Source: Ligilactobacillus sp. WC1T17 (lineage in GTDB: Bacteria; Bacillota; Bacilli; Lactobacillales; Lactobacillaceae). Taken from it: a stretch of 64,000 nucleotides of DNA. Position 1 is the stretch's first letter, and each line of letters begins with the position of its first letter. Below the pieces are notes generated by a model. That model searched no databases and had not been told where the DNA came from. It worked only from the letters and a program-made list of their open reading frames with translations. A program made the translations under genes and the position numbers. The DNA lies in NCBI GenBank assembly GCA_900110005.1, contig FOCC01000002.1, forward strand, positions 147,279 through 211,278, in the 5' to 3' direction. Of the stretch, positions 1 through 10,658 are shown in pieces.

Positions 1-900
1 CCCAAGGTTGAAAGTTCCCAGCATATCAGCTTGACTTAAAGAACCTAACTTCTCTAAATACTTAAAAATAGGTAAGATATCCCAGCTGCCTAATTTAACT
101 TCTGCTTGAAGGTCATCGCTAAACATCCGGGGCAGATTTTCAATCAATCCACCACCTGTAATATGGCTGACACCTCTAACCAAGCCGGCTTTAATTAAAG
201 GTAAAACCGGCTTCACATAAATCCTCGTCGGTTCTAGGATAGCTTCTTGCACCGTCTGTCCGGCTAAAACAGCGGGTTTATCTGTCAAAGCTACCTGATG
301 ATCTTTAAATAAAATCTGTCTCACTAAAGAAAAACCATTGGAATGAAGACCACTAGACGGCAGAGCTAACAAAATATCGCCTTCCTTAGGAGATGCTTGG
401 GTAAGCATCTTTGCTTTATCAACTATTCCCGTGGCAAAACCAGCCAAGTCATATTCATCCGTTGCATACATATCAGGCATTTCAGCTGTTTCGCCACCAA
501 TCAAAGCCGCTCCGGCTTGCCGGCAGCCTTCTGCAACCCCGCTGACAATGGCTGCCATTTCTTCAGGATCATTATGACCGGTAGCTATATAGTCTAAGAA
601 GAAAAGCGGTTCAGCCCCCTGAGCCAAGATATCATTAACACACATAGCCACACAATCAATACCGACCGTATCGGCTTTTTTAGCCTTTTGAGCTATCAAA
701 AGCTTCGTGCCAACACCATCGGTACCGGAAACTAACACGGGATTTTTTACTTGTAAAGCAGTCAAATCAAACATGCCGCCAAAACTGCCAATTCCGCCCA
801 AAACGCCCAAGCGCTCGGTAGAAGCTACATCATCTTTAATTTTTCGTACTAATTCGTAACCGGCAGTAACATCAACGCCGGCATCTTGATAACGGCCCAT
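1..900 (-). CDS. purM: Phosphoribosylformylglycinamidine cyclo-ligase (AIR synthetase), 3' part cut by window edge
   Basis: Cytosolic purine pathway enzyme that closes the imidazole ring of FGAM with ATP to give AIR. The ATG is at 900-898, and the open frame runs through codon 300 to the window edge, so the C-terminus is missing. The translation begins [18 protein letters not shown] and contains GTDGVGTKL and GGETAEMP, both typical of the PurM family. An AAAGGA ribosome site lies 9 bases upstream. The start codon shares one base with the purF stop (TAATG), so it should be translationally coupled as the last visible gene of the purC-S-Q-L-F-M operon. Further pur genes probably follow outside the window. 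Confidence 0.95.
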   Translation of the reverse strand, partial: MGRYQDAGVDVTAGYELVRKIKDDVASTERLGVLGGIGSFGGMFDLTALQVKNPVLVSGTDGVGTKLLIAQKAKKADTVGIDCVAMCVNDILAQGAEPLFFLDYIATGHNDPEEMAAIVSGVAEGCRQAGAALIGGETAEMPDMYATDEYDLAGFATGIVDKAKMLTQASPKEGDILLALPSSGLHSNGFSLVRQILFKDHQVALTDKPAVLAGQTVQEAILEPTRIYVKPVLPLIKAGLVRGVSHITGGGLIENLPRMFSDDLQAEVKLGSWDILPIFKYLEKLGSLSQADMLGTFNLG

Positions 901-2360
901 TAATCTTCGTCCTTTCTATCAGGAAATTGCTTGAAAGATTCCTTATAGCTTTCTTCATAATCATATAATGGTGTCGGATATTCACCGGTAAAATAAGCTA
1001 CGGTTAATCCGCCATTAGGTGCATCTCCAGCATCTGGTACATCAATTGCTTTAATCAAGCCTGGTACACTCAAAAAGCCTAAACTGTCAACGCCGATAAT
1101 TTCAGCCATTTCTTTAACCGTATGGCGGGCCGCCATCAATTGAGACCGGTCTGAAATATCAATACCATAGAAGTGTGGGTAGCGAAATGGCGGTGAAGAA
1201 ATCCGCATGTGCACTTCTTTGGCACCTGCTTCTTTCAGCATTTTGACTAATTGAACCGAGGTAGTTCCCCGCACAATCGAATCATCGACAATAACCACGC
1301 TTTTGCCTTCAACCACCCCGCGTACAGCAGAAAGTTTCATTTTAACACCTTGTTCGCGCAGTTTTTGGGTAGGCTGAATAAAGGTTCTTGCGATATATTG
1401 ATTCTTAACCAGACCCATTTCGTAAGGCAGGCCGGCGGCTTCAGCATAACCTGAAGCTGCCGAAAGGGATGAATTAGGCACCCCGATAACCATATCGGCA
1501 TTTTTAGGTGCCGGCTGCTCTTTTGCCAGTAAAGCACCCATTTTCTTTCGAGCACTGTGAACCGTTACCCCATGAATAATGGAATCAGGACGGGCAAAAT
1601 AAATGTATTCCATTGAGCAGATAGCCAACTGCGTATCTGTGGTATAATGGTCAATTTTCATCCCATCCTTATCGATAATGATGAGTTCACCCGGCTGCAC
1701 ATCACGGACAAATTTAGCTCCTACAGCATCTAAAGCACAGGTTTCAGAGCAAACTACATAAGCACCTGAATCCATCTGCCCTACCACTAAAGGCCGAAAC
1801 CCATTTGGATCTAAAGCGGCATACAGTGCATCTTTTCTTAAAAGTAAAAAGGCAAAGCCACCCTTGGTCTCATTTAGGCTAACTTTTAAAGCATCCACAA
1901 AGCCCATTCCGCGCTTTTGCCGGATTAAATGAATCAGCATTTCCGTATCCGAAGTTGATTGAAAAACTGCACCCTGAGCTTCTAATTGCCGCCTTAAAGT
2001 AACGGCATTGGTCAAATTGCCATTATGAGCCAAACCCACATCTCCATCAAAAAAGCGAAATAAGAAAGGCTGAACATTTGCAAGCGAATTATTGCCACTG
2101 GTTCCGTAACGTACATGTCCAATGGCGGAATCGCCAACTAAGCGGTCCAAATCAGCTGGATTAGAGAAAACCTCAGCTAATAAACCTCGATTGCGATATT
2201 GGTGTAATTTTTGTCCATCCGATGAAACAATCCCAGCGCCTTCCTGCCCACGATGCTGCAAGGCATACAAACCAAAATAAGTAATTTTGCTGGCATCTTC
2301 AGCGCCAAAAATTCCAAAAACACCGCATTCCTCATTTAATCCTTTGATTTCATAAGACAT
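900..2360 (-). CDS. purF: Amidophosphoribosyltransferase
   Basis: Catalyses the committed step of purine synthesis: PRPP plus glutamine gives phosphoribosylamine. I place the start at 2360 ([13 protein letters not shown]), because GGAGGAGG lies just upstream and because this gives an 11-residue propeptide before Cys12, the N-terminal glutaminase nucleophile exposed by self-cleavage in this family. A start at 2378 is possible but lacks a ribosome site. The N-terminal half is the Ntn glutaminase domain ([21 protein letters not shown]). The C-terminal half is a phosphoribosyltransferase with the PRPP loop [13 protein letters not shown]. The product is 486 aa. It overlaps the purL end by 25 bases and the purM start by one base. 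Confidence 0.96.
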   Translation of the reverse strand: MSYEIKGLNEECGVFGIFGAEDASKITYFGLYALQHRGQEGAGIVSSDGQKLHQYRNRGLLAEVFSNPADLDRLVGDSAIGHVRYGTSGNNSLANVQPFLFRFFDGDVGLAHNGNLTNAVTLRRQLEAQGAVFQSTSDTEMLIHLIRQKRGMGFVDALKVSLNETKGGFAFLLLRKDALYAALDPNGFRPLVVGQMDSGAYVVCSETCALDAVGAKFVRDVQPGELIIIDKDGMKIDHYTTDTQLAICSMEYIYFARPDSIIHGVTVHSARKKMGALLAKEQPAPKNADMVIGVPNSSLSAASGYAEAAGLPYEMGLVKNQYIARTFIQPTQKLREQGVKMKLSAVRGVVEGKSVVIVDDSIVRGTTSVQLVKMLKEAGAKEVHMRISSPPFRYPHFYGIDISDRSQLMAARHTVKEMAEIIGVDSLGFLSVPGLIKAIDVPDAGDAPNGGLTVAYFTGEYPTPLYDYEESYKESFKQFPDRKDED

Positions 2361-4555
2361 GGAATAGCCTCCTCCCAAATTTTTTGGGCTTCCAAAACAT
2401 CTACTTGTAAATGTCCATCAGTTAAATCTGCTTCCAAACAGCCATCAGCAGTCACTTCACCAATCAACACAGCATCTTGAGCCAGCATTTTTTCAAATTG
2501 TGCCTGCTTATTCTTCGGTACGGTAACCACAAAACGTCCCGGCGTTTCACTAAATAATTGTGCTTTAGTTAAGTCAAGATCCAATTTTAAGCCAAGGTTA
2601 GTATTAAAGCACGTTTCGGCCAATGCTACGCCCAAGCCGCCTTCGCTTAAATCATGTGAACTTTCAACTAAGCCTTGTTCCATAGCATTAAGCAACGTCT
2701 TCATCATTTGATTAGTTTTAACTAAATCAAAGTCATGTAAACGGCCGCTGATTGTCTTGGTCAGCATCTTTTGAATTTCACTGCCAGCATAATCATCTTC
2801 TGTTGGCAAACCGACTAAATAGACTAAAGATCCGGCCTTTTGTACAAAGGAAGGGATAACATGCTTCAAATCCTTGATTAACCCTACCATGCCGACCATC
2901 GGTGTACCATAGATTGCTTCACCGTTATTTTCGTTGTACAAGCTGACATTACCTGAAATAACCGGTGTATCAAAAATCTCACATGCTTGGGCCATCCCTG
3001 AAACTGATTGGTGTAATTCCCAATAAATCTCAGGATCATTAGGATCGCCATAATTCAAACAGTCGGTCATGCCTAATGGCAAAGCGCCTGATGAAATCAT
3101 ATTAGCGCATGCTTCAGCCACAGCTCTCTTCCCGCCGATTTTAGGATCCAGATAAACAAAACGCCCATTACCGTCGGTGGTCATAGCTAAGCCTTTTTTA
3201 GTGCCCCTGACCCGTAAAACACCCGCATCAGAGCCTGGGCCTACTACCGTTGAGGTCCTAACTTGGGAGTCATATGTTTGGGTAAACATCTGTTTAGAAG
3301 CAATTGTCGGCTGTGCCAAAATTTGCTTTAATGCCTGGTTGACATCGCTAATTTCAGGCACATTAGCGTCTTTAGCTGTCTTAATTCTTGCCGGCATCTG
3401 TTCGGCACTTGGTTCTTCTAAAACATCATCTGTCAAACTGGAAACAGGAATATCTGTTACTTTTTCACCATGATGATATAAAACATATTGATGTCCTGCG
3501 GTTACACGCCCAATCACTACTGCTTCAAGTTCATATTCTTTAAAAAGCTTAATCACATCATCTTCATGACCTTTTTTGACACATAAAAGCATCCGTTCTT
3601 GTGATTCAGACAACATAATTTCATAAGCAGACATGCCGGGTTCCCTTTGCGGTACCATGTCTAAGTTAAGTTCCATGCCTGAGTCGGCTTTTGAAGCCAT
3701 TTCACATGAAGAAGAAACAATACCGGCAGCTCCCATGTCTTGAATCCCCACCAGCCAATCATGATGATCATGCGTTAATTCCAAGCAGGCTTCCATCAAA
3801 AGTTTTTCCATGAAAGGATTGCCGACTTGGACTGCAGACCTTTGAGTCGCCTTATCATCAGCAAAATCAGCCGAAGCAAATGTTGCCCCATGAATGCCAT
3901 CACGGCCGGTCTTAGCGCCAACATAAATGACTGCATTGCCAACACCAGAAGCACGGCCTTTTTGCATGTCCTTTTGTTCCATCAAGCCAACACTCATCGC
4001 ATTAACCAAGCAATTACCTGTATAGCAGTTATCAAAAGTCATTTCTCCTGCAATTGTTGGAATCCCCATACAGTTGCCGTAACCGCCAATGCCGGCAACA
4101 ACCTCATTAATTAAATATTTAGTCCGTGGGCGGTCAATTTCGCCAAAATGCAAAGAGTCTAAAGATGCAATGGGGCGAGCTCCCATTGAAAAAATGTCGC
4201 GCAAAATTCCCCCGACACCTGTTGCTGCCCCTTCATAGGGTTCAACCGCTGAAGGGTGATTATGACTTTCAGCTTTGAAGACAACAGCTTGCCCATCACC
4301 AATGTCAATAATTCCCGCTCCTTCGCCAGGTCCTTGTAAGACACGGTCATTTTTATTAGGGAAAAGTTTTAAAACAGGCTTTGACTTCTTGTAAGAGCAG
4401 TGTTCACTCCACATAACTGAAAAAAGTCCTGTTTCTGTATAATTTGGCAAGCGATGCAATAAATGGTCACAAATATAATCATATTCGTGTTCCGTCAAAC
4501 TCCAATCAAGATATGGCTTTTGTGCTTTAATTTCTTCAGGTGTCATTTCTGCCAT
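2336..4555 (-). CDS. purL: Phosphoribosylformylglycinamidine synthase subunit II
   Basis: Large subunit of the three-part FGAM synthase (PurL, PurQ, PurS) that converts FGAR and ATP to FGAM using ammonia from PurQ. At 739 aa it is the short Bacillus-type PurL, not the single 1300-aa enzyme of proteobacteria, which agrees with separate purQ and purS directly upstream. Visible motifs include [13 protein letters not shown] near residue 48, AESHNHPSA near 94 and [16 protein letters not shown] near 640. GGAGGTGA precedes the ATG by about 7 bases. The start overlaps the purQ stop by one base (TAATG), as at the other junctions of this operon. Confidence 0.96.
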   Translation of the reverse strand: MAEMTPEEIKAQKPYLDWSLTEHEYDYICDHLLHRLPNYTETGLFSVMWSEHCSYKKSKPVLKLFPNKNDRVLQGPGEGAGIIDIGDGQAVVFKAESHNHPSAVEPYEGAATGVGGILRDIFSMGARPIASLDSLHFGEIDRPRTKYLINEVVAGIGGYGNCMGIPTIAGEMTFDNCYTGNCLVNAMSVGLMEQKDMQKGRASGVGNAVIYVGAKTGRDGIHGATFASADFADDKATQRSAVQVGNPFMEKLLMEACLELTHDHHDWLVGIQDMGAAGIVSSSCEMASKADSGMELNLDMVPQREPGMSAYEIMLSESQERMLLCVKKGHEDDVIKLFKEYELEAVVIGRVTAGHQYVLYHHGEKVTDIPVSSLTDDVLEEPSAEQMPARIKTAKDANVPEISDVNQALKQILAQPTIASKQMFTQTYDSQVRTSTVVGPGSDAGVLRVRGTKKGLAMTTDGNGRFVYLDPKIGGKRAVAEACANMISSGALPLGMTDCLNYGDPNDPEIYWELHQSVSGMAQACEIFDTPVISGNVSLYNENNGEAIYGTPMVGMVGLIKDLKHVIPSFVQKAGSLVYLVGLPTEDDYAGSEIQKMLTKTISGRLHDFDLVKTNQMMKTLLNAMEQGLVESSHDLSEGGLGVALAETCFNTNLGLKLDLDLTKAQLFSETPGRFVVTVPKNKQAQFEKMLAQDAVLIGEVTADGCLEADLTDGHLQVDVLEAQKIWEEAIPCLMKSKD

Positions 4556-5238
4556 TACTTAGTCACCTCCGTTTTAATTCCATTTTCCAGTAATGATTTA
4601 AATAAACGTAAGCCATCGGTATTGCCTAAAATGGCTTCAACGGCTCTTTCAGGGTGAGGCATCATGCCTAAAACATTGCCGCGTTCATTGCAAATACCTG
4701 CAATATCATGCAAAGAACCATTAGGATTTTCCTTAGCATAACGGAAAACCACTTGGTTATTAGCTTCCAACTGTTCGAGGGTTGCTTCATCAGCATAATA
4801 GCTGCCGTCAGCATGAGCAATTGGCAATTTAATATGTTCATGCAAACCATATTGACTGGTGAACGGTGTTTTGTTATTAACCACTTCTAATTCGACTGTT
4901 TTGCAGACAAATTTCAAACTATCATTTTGCTTTAAAGCACCCGGCAAAAGCCCCGCTTCGGTTAAAATTTGAAAACCGTTGCAAGTGCCAAAGACAAATT
5001 TGCCTTCGTTGGCCATTTTAACGATAGCCGGCATAATATTGGTAAAACGTGCAATCGCACCACACCTTAAATAATCGCCATAGGAAAAGCCGCCTGGCAA
5101 CATGACAGCATCAAAACCATCTAAATTGTCGCGTTTATGGGAAACATATTCAACATCGGCATGACAAACTGTTGCCAACGCTTCGTAAAGGTCAATATCA
5201 CAATTAGATCCAGGAAAGACAACAACGGCAATTTTCAT
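4555..5238 (-). CDS. purQ: Phosphoribosylformylglycinamidine synthase subunit I (glutaminase)
   Basis: Class I glutamine amidotransferase that supplies ammonia to PurL. The 227-aa protein shows the oxyanion region PGGFSYGDY, the nucleophile in FGTCNG (Cys86) and a late MPHPERA segment carrying the catalytic His and Glu. Start and stop both use one-base TAATG overlaps, with purS upstream and purL downstream, giving a tightly coupled trio for one complex. Length and motifs match the family. Confidence 0.96.
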   Translation of the reverse strand: MKIAVVVFPGSNCDIDLYEALATVCHADVEYVSHKRDNLDGFDAVMLPGGFSYGDYLRCGAIARFTNIMPAIVKMANEGKFVFGTCNGFQILTEAGLLPGALKQNDSLKFVCKTVELEVVNNKTPFTSQYGLHEHIKLPIAHADGSYYADEATLEQLEANNQVVFRYAKENPNGSLHDIAGICNERGNVLGMMPHPERAVEAILGNTDGLRLFKSLLENGIKTEVTK

Positions 5239-5489
5239 TAAGCCTCCCCCCCTAAAATTTCAAAGCGATAAGTTTCCAGGTTAAAGTTCACGAGTAATTC
5301 TTCCGAAATTTCTTTGACAGCTGTTTCTAAATCCTTCTTTTCAGAATCAATGGTAACTTCAAAAAATTTACCAACTTTAACGTTTTCAACTTCATCATGA
5401 CCTAAAGAATGAATGGCATTTTTAATTGTCTCGCCTTGAGGATCAAAAACTGATTCCTTATAAGTTACAAAAATACGCACATCAACCAT
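5238..5489 (-). CDS. purS: Phosphoribosylformylglycinamidine synthase subunit PurS
   Basis: Small 83-aa subunit that bridges PurL and PurQ and helps the ammonia transfer. The sequence [19 protein letters not shown] and the later VKVGKFFEV are typical of PurS. The gene lies between purC and purQ and overlaps each by one base. PurS occurs only where PurL is the short form, as here. Confidence 0.94.
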   Translation of the reverse strand: MVDVRIFVTYKESVFDPQGETIKNAIHSLGHDEVENVKVGKFFEVTIDSEKKDLETAVKEISEELLVNFNLETYRFEILGGEA

Positions 5490-6208
5490 TATGCTTCCTC
5501 CTTCAATGCTTCCTTTAAACGCCGCAGTACTTCTTCATACACAGGGGTCAATTCGCCCAAATCGCGTCGATAAACATCTTTATCCATGTGGGCCTTAGTC
5601 TTCAAATCCCACAAGCGGCAATTGTCCGGTGAAAATTCATCTGCTAAAACAATTTGTCCATCTGCCAAGCGGCCAAATTCCAACTTGAAATCAATTAAGG
5701 CTAAGCCCATTTTTTTAAATAAAGCTGTCAATAATTGATTTACCTGCCGGGAAAGCTTCCACATAACATCTAATTCGTCTTTAGTAACAAGCTTTAAAGC
5801 TAAACTTTGTGATTCGTTGATGAAAGGATCATCCAATTCATCACTCTTGTAGTAAGTTTCTTCTACCGGAGATGTAAATTTGCGCCCTTCTTCGATGCCA
5901 AAACGACTAGCAAAGTGGCCGGCGGAAACGTTTCGCGTTACCATTTCAAGTGGCACAATTTCAACTTTTTTTACTAACTCTTCTGTAGCTGAAAGTTTTT
6001 TTATGAAATGTGTTTTAAGACCTTTAGCAGTCAAATACTCAAAAATCAAAGATGAAATTTCATTATTAACTTCACCCTTGCCGCGGATTTGATCTTTCTT
6101 TTTGCCGTTTAAAGCTGTCGCCTGATCCATATATACAACCCGCAACACTTCAGGATCATCTGTACTCCACATTTGTTTAGCTTTGCCTTCATAAATCAAT
6201 TTTTCCAT
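5489..6208 (-). CDS. purC: SAICAR synthase
   Basis: Phosphoribosylaminoimidazole-succinocarboxamide synthase: CAIR, aspartate and ATP give SAICAR. I start it at 6208 (MEKLIYEGKAKQMW), the usual PurC N-terminus, giving 239 aa. An upstream in-frame ATG at 6253 would add 15 atypical residues. AAAGGAGA lies upstream but about 12 bases away, a slightly long spacing. Motifs include VEIVPLEMVTRNV, DFKLEFGR and ADEFSPDNCRLWD. It is the first gene of the operon, behind the PurBox region. Confidence 0.95.
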   Translation of the reverse strand: MEKLIYEGKAKQMWSTDDPEVLRVVYMDQATALNGKKKDQIRGKGEVNNEISSLIFEYLTAKGLKTHFIKKLSATEELVKKVEIVPLEMVTRNVSAGHFASRFGIEEGRKFTSPVEETYYKSDELDDPFINESQSLALKLVTKDELDVMWKLSRQVNQLLTALFKKMGLALIDFKLEFGRLADGQIVLADEFSPDNCRLWDLKTKAHMDKDVYRRDLGELTPVYEEVLRRLKEALKEEA

Positions 6209-6286
6209 GATAATCGAAAGTCTCCTTTGATAAAAAAGCGAATTAAATTTCAAATAATGCTTCCAACATTCGTAATTAACATCTTA

Positions 6287-6425
6287 AGGTTAACAATAAA
6301 TGTTTCTTAGGTCAAGTGTTTTTCACGAACATTCACTAGAAAAAGAAAAAATTATCTTCGTTTTTTATATTTTCTAAGCAAAAATAGCTAAAATAAATAT
6401 TTAAAACGTTTAAAAAACGAACATT
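6287..6425 (-). promoter_or_regulatory. purC operon promoter with PurBox elements
   Basis: Read on the minus strand, TTGACC (6310-6315) and TAACCT (6287-6292), 17 bases apart, form a plausible sigma-A promoter. Upstream, CGAACATT occurs at 6326-6333, a weaker inverted partner (TTCG on the plus strand) at 6357-6360, and a second exact CGAACATT at 6418-6425 in the tail of the ROK terminator. PurR of Gram-positive bacteria binds paired inverted boxes with a CGAA core, so PurR control is likely. The promoter assignment is by eye. Confidence 0.65.
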
Positions 6426-6433
6426 AATAAAAA

Positions 6434-6464
6434 AGAGATAAAAGACACCCAGTCTTTTATCTCT
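6434..6464 (-). terminator. Intrinsic terminator of the ROK kinase gene
   Basis: A 13-bp stem (AGAGATAAAAGAC with its complement) around a 5-base loop is followed on the minus strand by TTTTTATTAA. It begins directly after the stop codon and separates the ROK gene from the purC operon. Confidence 0.85.
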
Positions 6465-6465
6465 C

Positions 6466-7371
6466 TTATCTCTCGTTATTTACTTGTTCCATGTAACAAT
6501 ACAAAACACCCTTAATCATCGTTTCCCGACTGTGCTTAGCTGTAACAATTTCGGGATAAACCAAAACCTGTTGGGCTTGCGGAAATTCGGCCACAATATC
6601 CGTATAAGCATTTTTGATGGTTTTAATTACTAATTCATTAGAGGAAATACCGCCTCCAATAGCAAAGCGCTGCACATCAACCAGCAGCTGCATATTAAAC
6701 ATCAATTGAGCGATATTTTTGCAAAAATTATTAAAAATGGAAAGAGCAGCTTTATCACCCGCTTCAATCAAACCAAATGCATGTGGTCCATCATAAACAT
6801 CATCGTGTTTATCGACTACATTAATAGCTCTAATCATATTAATAGCTGAACAATTTGATCTGACCAAGCCTTGACTGCCTGGAACATTCAATTCATCTCT
6901 AATCAAGGAGAAGAGTCCCGCTTTTTGGTGTGCACCAGCAATATAGTTGCCGTCAATCGCTAACCCACCGGTCACACTATTACCCAAGGTTAATAAAATA
7001 CCGCTGTCAACGTCCTTTAAGGCGCCATCCCAAACCTCGGCTGTCGTGGCTGCCCGCCCTTCACTTTCAACTTTAACAATAATTTTGCTATTCTCAGGCC
7101 CCAAGATATCTTCCATAGAAATCCCGTTAATAAAGGGCAACCCTTCACAGTTATAAAAGGCCAAATTTTCATAATCAACCATAGCCGGCGCACTAATTGA
7201 AATACCGTTAATTCGCTGCCGGTTATCATTAATAATCTTACGTAAAGCATCTTTAAATGTTCCTAACGTCTTCGGCGTCGGCAGTACCTTGAGCAGCAAA
7301 ATTTTGCCGCTACTGTCCAAAATGCCGTATTTTAAAGAAACACCACCAATATCAACACATAAATATGCCAT
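6466..7371 (-). CDS. ROK family sugar kinase
   Basis: A 301-aa ROK protein, probably a cytosolic kinase for glucose, N-acetylmannosamine or a related sugar; the substrate cannot be read from sequence. The N-terminal phosphate-binding motif CVDIGGVSLKYG and the glycine-rich LTLGNSVTGGLAIDG are present. The Cys-rich zinc motif of classical ROK glucokinases is absent; the matching region reads [15 protein letters not shown]. It lies between two purine operons but has its own terminator, a GGTGG ribosome site and a CcpA-type site upstream, so it is probably regulated by carbon supply and not by purines. Confidence 0.82.
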   Translation of the reverse strand: MAYLCVDIGGVSLKYGILDSSGKILLLKVLPTPKTLGTFKDALRKIINDNRQRINGISISAPAMVDYENLAFYNCEGLPFINGISMEDILGPENSKIIVKVESEGRAATTAEVWDGALKDVDSGILLTLGNSVTGGLAIDGNYIAGAHQKAGLFSLIRDELNVPGSQGLVRSNCSAINMIRAINVVDKHDDVYDGPHAFGLIEAGDKAALSIFNNFCKNIAQLMFNMQLLVDVQRFAIGGGISSNELVIKTIKNAYTDIVAEFPQAQQVLVYPEIVTAKHSRETMIKGVLYCYMEQVNNER

Positions 7372-7395
7372 CTTCTTACCCCCACCTTTTACAAA

Positions 7396-7410
7396 TGTAA
7401 CCGCTTATTA
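7396..7410 (-). promoter_or_regulatory. Candidate CRE (CcpA site) upstream of the ROK gene
   Basis: The minus strand reads TAATAAGCGGTTACA, matching 13 of 15 positions of WTGNAARCGNWWWCA. It lies just before the ribosome site of the ROK gene, where CcpA would block transcription. Confidence 0.6.
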
Positions 7411-7478
7411 TTACAAGACTAGCATACCTTTTTTTTACTTTAAAAGCAATCAAAATACTAGATCACTATTAAAATAAA

Positions 7479-7497
7479 AGTCGGCCTCAAGCCGACT
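7479..7497 (-). terminator. Intrinsic terminator after purB
   Basis: AGTCGGC / GCCGACT stem with a 5-base loop, followed on the minus strand by TTTTATTTT. It closes the purE-K-B operon. Confidence 0.8.
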
Positions 7498-7509
7498 CTT
7501 ATTTTTGAG

Positions 7510-8808
7510 CTATTCATCTAAGCCAACACGTTTGAAAATATCATCTACATGCCGCAAATGCCAATGATAGTCAAAAGCATCGTCCAAATCTTCCTTGCTT
7601 AAGCGCTTGGAAATAATTGGATCATTTTCCAATAACGGTCTGAATTGAACTTGTTCATCCCAAGACTTGGCGGTGTATGGTTGCACCAAATCATAAGCTT
7701 CTTCACGACTCATACCGGTATCAATCAACTTAAGCAAAACCCGGCCGCTATAAATCAAGCCGAACGTTCTCGTCATATTCTTCTTCATATTTTCTGGGAA
7801 AACAGTCAAATTCTTTAAAATATTGCCAAAGCGGTGCAGCATGTAGTCAATTAAAATTGTTGTATCCGGCAGAATAATTCTTTCGGCACTGGAATGAGAA
7901 ATATCCCGTTCATGCCACAAAGCTACATCTTCAAAAGCGGTAACCATGTGTCCCCGGCAAACCCGCGCTAAACCGCAAATATTTTCTGAACCGATAGGAT
8001 TGCGCTTATGCGGCATCGCGGAAGAACCTTTTTGGCCTTTAGCAAAATGTTCTTCTACTTCGCGGCATTCTGATTTTTGCAAACCACGAATTTCCGTGGC
8101 AAATTCTTCAAGACTGGTAGCAATCAAAGCTAAACATGCTAAATATTCAGCATGCAAATCACGCGGCAAGACTTGGCTGGAAATTTCTTGAGCACGAATA
8201 CCCAACTTGTCACAAACATATTGTTCCACAAAAGGATCAATATTGGCAAAAGTACCCACAGCACCGCTAATTTTACCAGCTTCAACGCCCTTAGCTGCAT
8301 GTTCAAAACGTTCCATATTGCGTTTCATTTCTGAATACCAGCGAGCCAATTTAAGCCCGAAAGTTGTTGGTTCAGCATGCACACCATGCGTACGGCCCAT
8401 CATAACTGTGTATTTGTACTTTTTAGCTTGATCAGCCACAATTTGGGTAAAATCTTTTAAATCTTGCCGCAAAATATCATTAACTTGTTTTAATTGGTAA
8501 CCATAGGCTGTATCAACCACATCAGTACTGGTTAAGCCATAATGTACCCACTTTTTTTCAGGTCCTAAAGATTCAGATAAGCAGCGCGTAAAAGCAATCA
8601 CATCGTGGTGGGTTACTGCTTCAATTTCTTGAATACGGTTCACATCAAATTTAGCATTTTGCTTAAGTTTAGCCACGTCTTCACTAGGAATATGTCCTAA
8701 TTTGGACCATGCTTCATCGGCTGCCAATTCAACAGCCAACCAGCATTCATACTTTTTTTCATCGTTCCAAATAGCTGCCATTTCTGGTCTTGTATAACGT
8801 GAAATCAT
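7510..8808 (-). CDS. purB: Adenylosuccinate lyase
   Basis: Splits SAICAR to AICAR plus fumarate in the de novo path, and adenylosuccinate to AMP plus fumarate. I start at 8808 ([14 protein letters not shown]) because AAAGGAGA lies 8 bases upstream; an in-frame ATG at 8832 has no such site. The 432-aa protein has [14 protein letters not shown] and the fumarase/lyase signature [11 protein letters not shown], whose serine loop is catalytic. It is last in the purE-K-B operon, 14 bases after purK. Confidence 0.96.
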   Translation of the reverse strand: MISRYTRPEMAAIWNDEKKYECWLAVELAADEAWSKLGHIPSEDVAKLKQNAKFDVNRIQEIEAVTHHDVIAFTRCLSESLGPEKKWVHYGLTSTDVVDTAYGYQLKQVNDILRQDLKDFTQIVADQAKKYKYTVMMGRTHGVHAEPTTFGLKLARWYSEMKRNMERFEHAAKGVEAGKISGAVGTFANIDPFVEQYVCDKLGIRAQEISSQVLPRDLHAEYLACLALIATSLEEFATEIRGLQKSECREVEEHFAKGQKGSSAMPHKRNPIGSENICGLARVCRGHMVTAFEDVALWHERDISHSSAERIILPDTTILIDYMLHRFGNILKNLTVFPENMKKNMTRTFGLIYSGRVLLKLIDTGMSREEAYDLVQPYTAKSWDEQVQFRPLLENDPIISKRLSKEDLDDAFDYHWHLRHVDDIFKRVGLDE

Positions 8809-8822
8809 TAAAAAAATCTCCT

Positions 8823-9935
8823 TTAATCCCAAACTTTGGTTGTTTTAATTTCTGCTAAAGTTTTTTCTACATCACGGGTCAAAATGGTCACATGCCCCAT
8901 TTTACGATCAACTTTGGCCAAGTCTTTGCAATAATCATGAAAATGCCACTGCGGTTTTTGCTTAATCAATTGCTTAACCCCATCAACATGCTGGCCTAAT
9001 ACATTAACCATCACCACAGGGCTAAGCAATTCAATCTGTGGCAAAGGCCAATTTAAAATGGCACGATTATGCACCGCAAATTGTGAAAAATTGCAGGCTT
9101 CAATCGAATAATGGCCTGAATTATGCGGACGTGGGGCCAATTCGTTAATGTAAATTTCCTGGTCTTTGCCAATGAACATTTCCACCCCTAAAATGCCGCA
9201 CAAATTAAGAGCCCGAGCCACATTTTCTGCCACTTCCTGTGCTTTTTTTTGCAAGGTTGAACTGATGCGGGCCGGCACAATGCTTTCATGTAAAATATGG
9301 TTGCGGTGAATATTTTCACTGACTGGGAAAACAGCCACCTCTCCGTCAGCATTACGTCCGACCATGACCGAACATTCCATTGAAAAAGCCACAAAGCCTT
9401 CCAAAATACAAGGGCCAGCTTCTAACAAGGCCTTGGCTTCCTTGATATCAGTCACTGTTTTAAGGCTATATTGTGCCTTGCCGTCATAACCGCCTTGACA
9501 AGTTTTTAAAATGCTGGGATATCCCAACTCTTCTAAACCTTTAGTTAAATCATCGCTATTATTGACCGCTCTAAAAGGAGCCGTCTTTAACCCATGCTTT
9601 TGTAAAAAGCTTTTTTCTAAAATGCGGTCTTTGGTAATCTTCAACAATTCCGTTCCTTGCGGTAGATAAGTAAATTGCGCTACCGCTTCTAAAGCATCCA
9701 AATCAACATTTTCAAATTCATAAGTCAAAACATCGCTCTTTTTAGCTAAAACTGCCAAGGCCTGTTGATCATCATAAGCTGCCACGATAAGTTCATCAGC
9801 CACTTGTCCAGCAGAACAATGCGGATTAGGATCCAAAATATTGACGTACATACCAGCCTGCTTAGCCGATAAAGCTAGCATCTGACCTAACTGACCGCCG
9901 CCAATAATTCCTATCGTTTTTCCCTGTTCAATCAT
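8823..9935 (-). CDS. purK: N5-carboxyaminoimidazole ribonucleotide synthase
   Basis: ATP-grasp enzyme that carboxylates AIR at N5 using bicarbonate; PurE then rearranges the product. The N-terminal nucleotide-binding motif [18 protein letters not shown] and a late [12 protein letters not shown] are typical. The start is uncertain. I use ATG at 9935 (MIEQGKTIG, 370 aa), one base after the purE stop, but no good ribosome site precedes it. An in-frame TTG at 9944, with a GAG about 11 bases upstream, and an ATG at 9974 inside purE are alternatives. Tight packing suggests translational coupling. Confidence 0.94.
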   Translation of the reverse strand: MIEQGKTIGIIGGGQLGQMLALSAKQAGMYVNILDPNPHCSAGQVADELIVAAYDDQQALAVLAKKSDVLTYEFENVDLDALEAVAQFTYLPQGTELLKITKDRILEKSFLQKHGLKTAPFRAVNNSDDLTKGLEELGYPSILKTCQGGYDGKAQYSLKTVTDIKEAKALLEAGPCILEGFVAFSMECSVMVGRNADGEVAVFPVSENIHRNHILHESIVPARISSTLQKKAQEVAENVARALNLCGILGVEMFIGKDQEIYINELAPRPHNSGHYSIEACNFSQFAVHNRAILNWPLPQIELLSPVVMVNVLGQHVDGVKQLIKQKPQWHFHDYCKDLAKVDRKMGHVTILTRDVEKTLAEIKTTKVWD

Positions 9936-9936
9936 T

Positions 9937-10425
9937 TTAGACAAGTTGATCACTACTCTTTTCCGCTTGATCATGCATCTTTTGACGATAAGCTGTCAAC
10001 TTTTGCTGAATTTCAGGCTTAGTTGTGCCTAAAATTTCCAAAGCCAATAAAGCTGCGTTTTTAGCACCGGCAACCCCAATGGCTGTAGTAGCCACCGGTA
10101 CTCCGGCCGGCATTTGGACGATTGATAACAAAGAATCCACTCCGTTTAAGGTATGAGTTTTAACCGGTACCCCAATCACTGGTAAAACAGTATTAGCTGC
10201 AATCATGCCCGGCAAATGGGCTGCCCCACCCGCACCGGCAATAATTACTTTAGTGCCGCGGCTTACAGCCTTTTTAGCAAAAGAATACATCTCTTCCGGC
10301 ATCCGGTGTGCTGAGATAACTGCCTTATCATACTTAACGTCAAATCCATCTAAAATTAATGCAGCTTCTTTCATAGTTGCCCAATCAGAAGAACTGCCCA
10401 TTACGAGACTAATTTCGTTACTCAT
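9937..10425 (-). CDS. purE: N5-carboxyaminoimidazole ribonucleotide mutase
   Basis: Class I PurE (162 aa) that moves the carboxyl group of N5-CAIR to C4, giving CAIR for PurC. The motifs LVMGSSSDWATM, SAHRMPE and AGAGGAAHLPGM are diagnostic. GGAGGG lies 7 bases before the ATG. It is the first gene of the purE-K-B operon, behind a clear promoter and two PurBox elements. Confidence 0.96.
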   Translation of the reverse strand: MSNEISLVMGSSSDWATMKEAALILDGFDVKYDKAVISAHRMPEEMYSFAKKAVSRGTKVIIAGAGGAAHLPGMIAANTVLPVIGVPVKTHTLNGVDSLLSIVQMPAGVPVATTAIGVAGAKNAALLALEILGTTKPEIQQKLTAYRQKMHDQAEKSSDQLV

Positions 10426-10448
10426 ACATTAACCCTCCATTTGCTTTT

Positions 10449-10529
10449 AGCATAACAAAAAGCAGGATTAATGTCAAAAAAAATCGAACATTAACTGTAC
10501 CTTTATCCTAAAAACGCCAGAAATGTTCG
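10449..10529 (-). promoter_or_regulatory. purE promoter with inverted PurBox pair
   Basis: On the minus strand TTGACA (10472-10477), 17 bases, then TATGCT (10449-10454) form a near-consensus sigma-A promoter. Immediately upstream are CGAACATT at 10485-10492 and its inverted copy AATGTTCG at 10522-10529. The CGAA cores face each other across 37 bases. PurR binding is inferred from the shared motif with the purC operon. Confidence 0.75.
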
Positions 10530-10597
10530 TGATTAAAATGGATTTATGCAATTTTAAAAGCTTTTACCCCGTCAAAAGGCGTAATTTATTTTTTTGC

Positions 10598-10626
10598 TTG
10601 CACCGCTTTTTGAAAGCATGTAAGAT
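10598..10626 (+). promoter_or_regulatory. Promoter of the deoxynucleoside kinase gene
   Basis: TTGCAC (10598-10603) and TAAGAT (10621-10626) with a 17-base spacer lie 32 bases before the coding start. Confidence 0.6.
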
Positions 10627-10658
10627 GGTTAAGTACGTAATTTAAGGGAGCGATTTTT

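Noticed and set aside
3177..3473. Plus-strand open frame of 98 codons within purL
   Set aside because: It lies antisense to a strongly conserved gene, has no ribosome site, and its sequence is not protein-like; it is a shadow of purL codon use.
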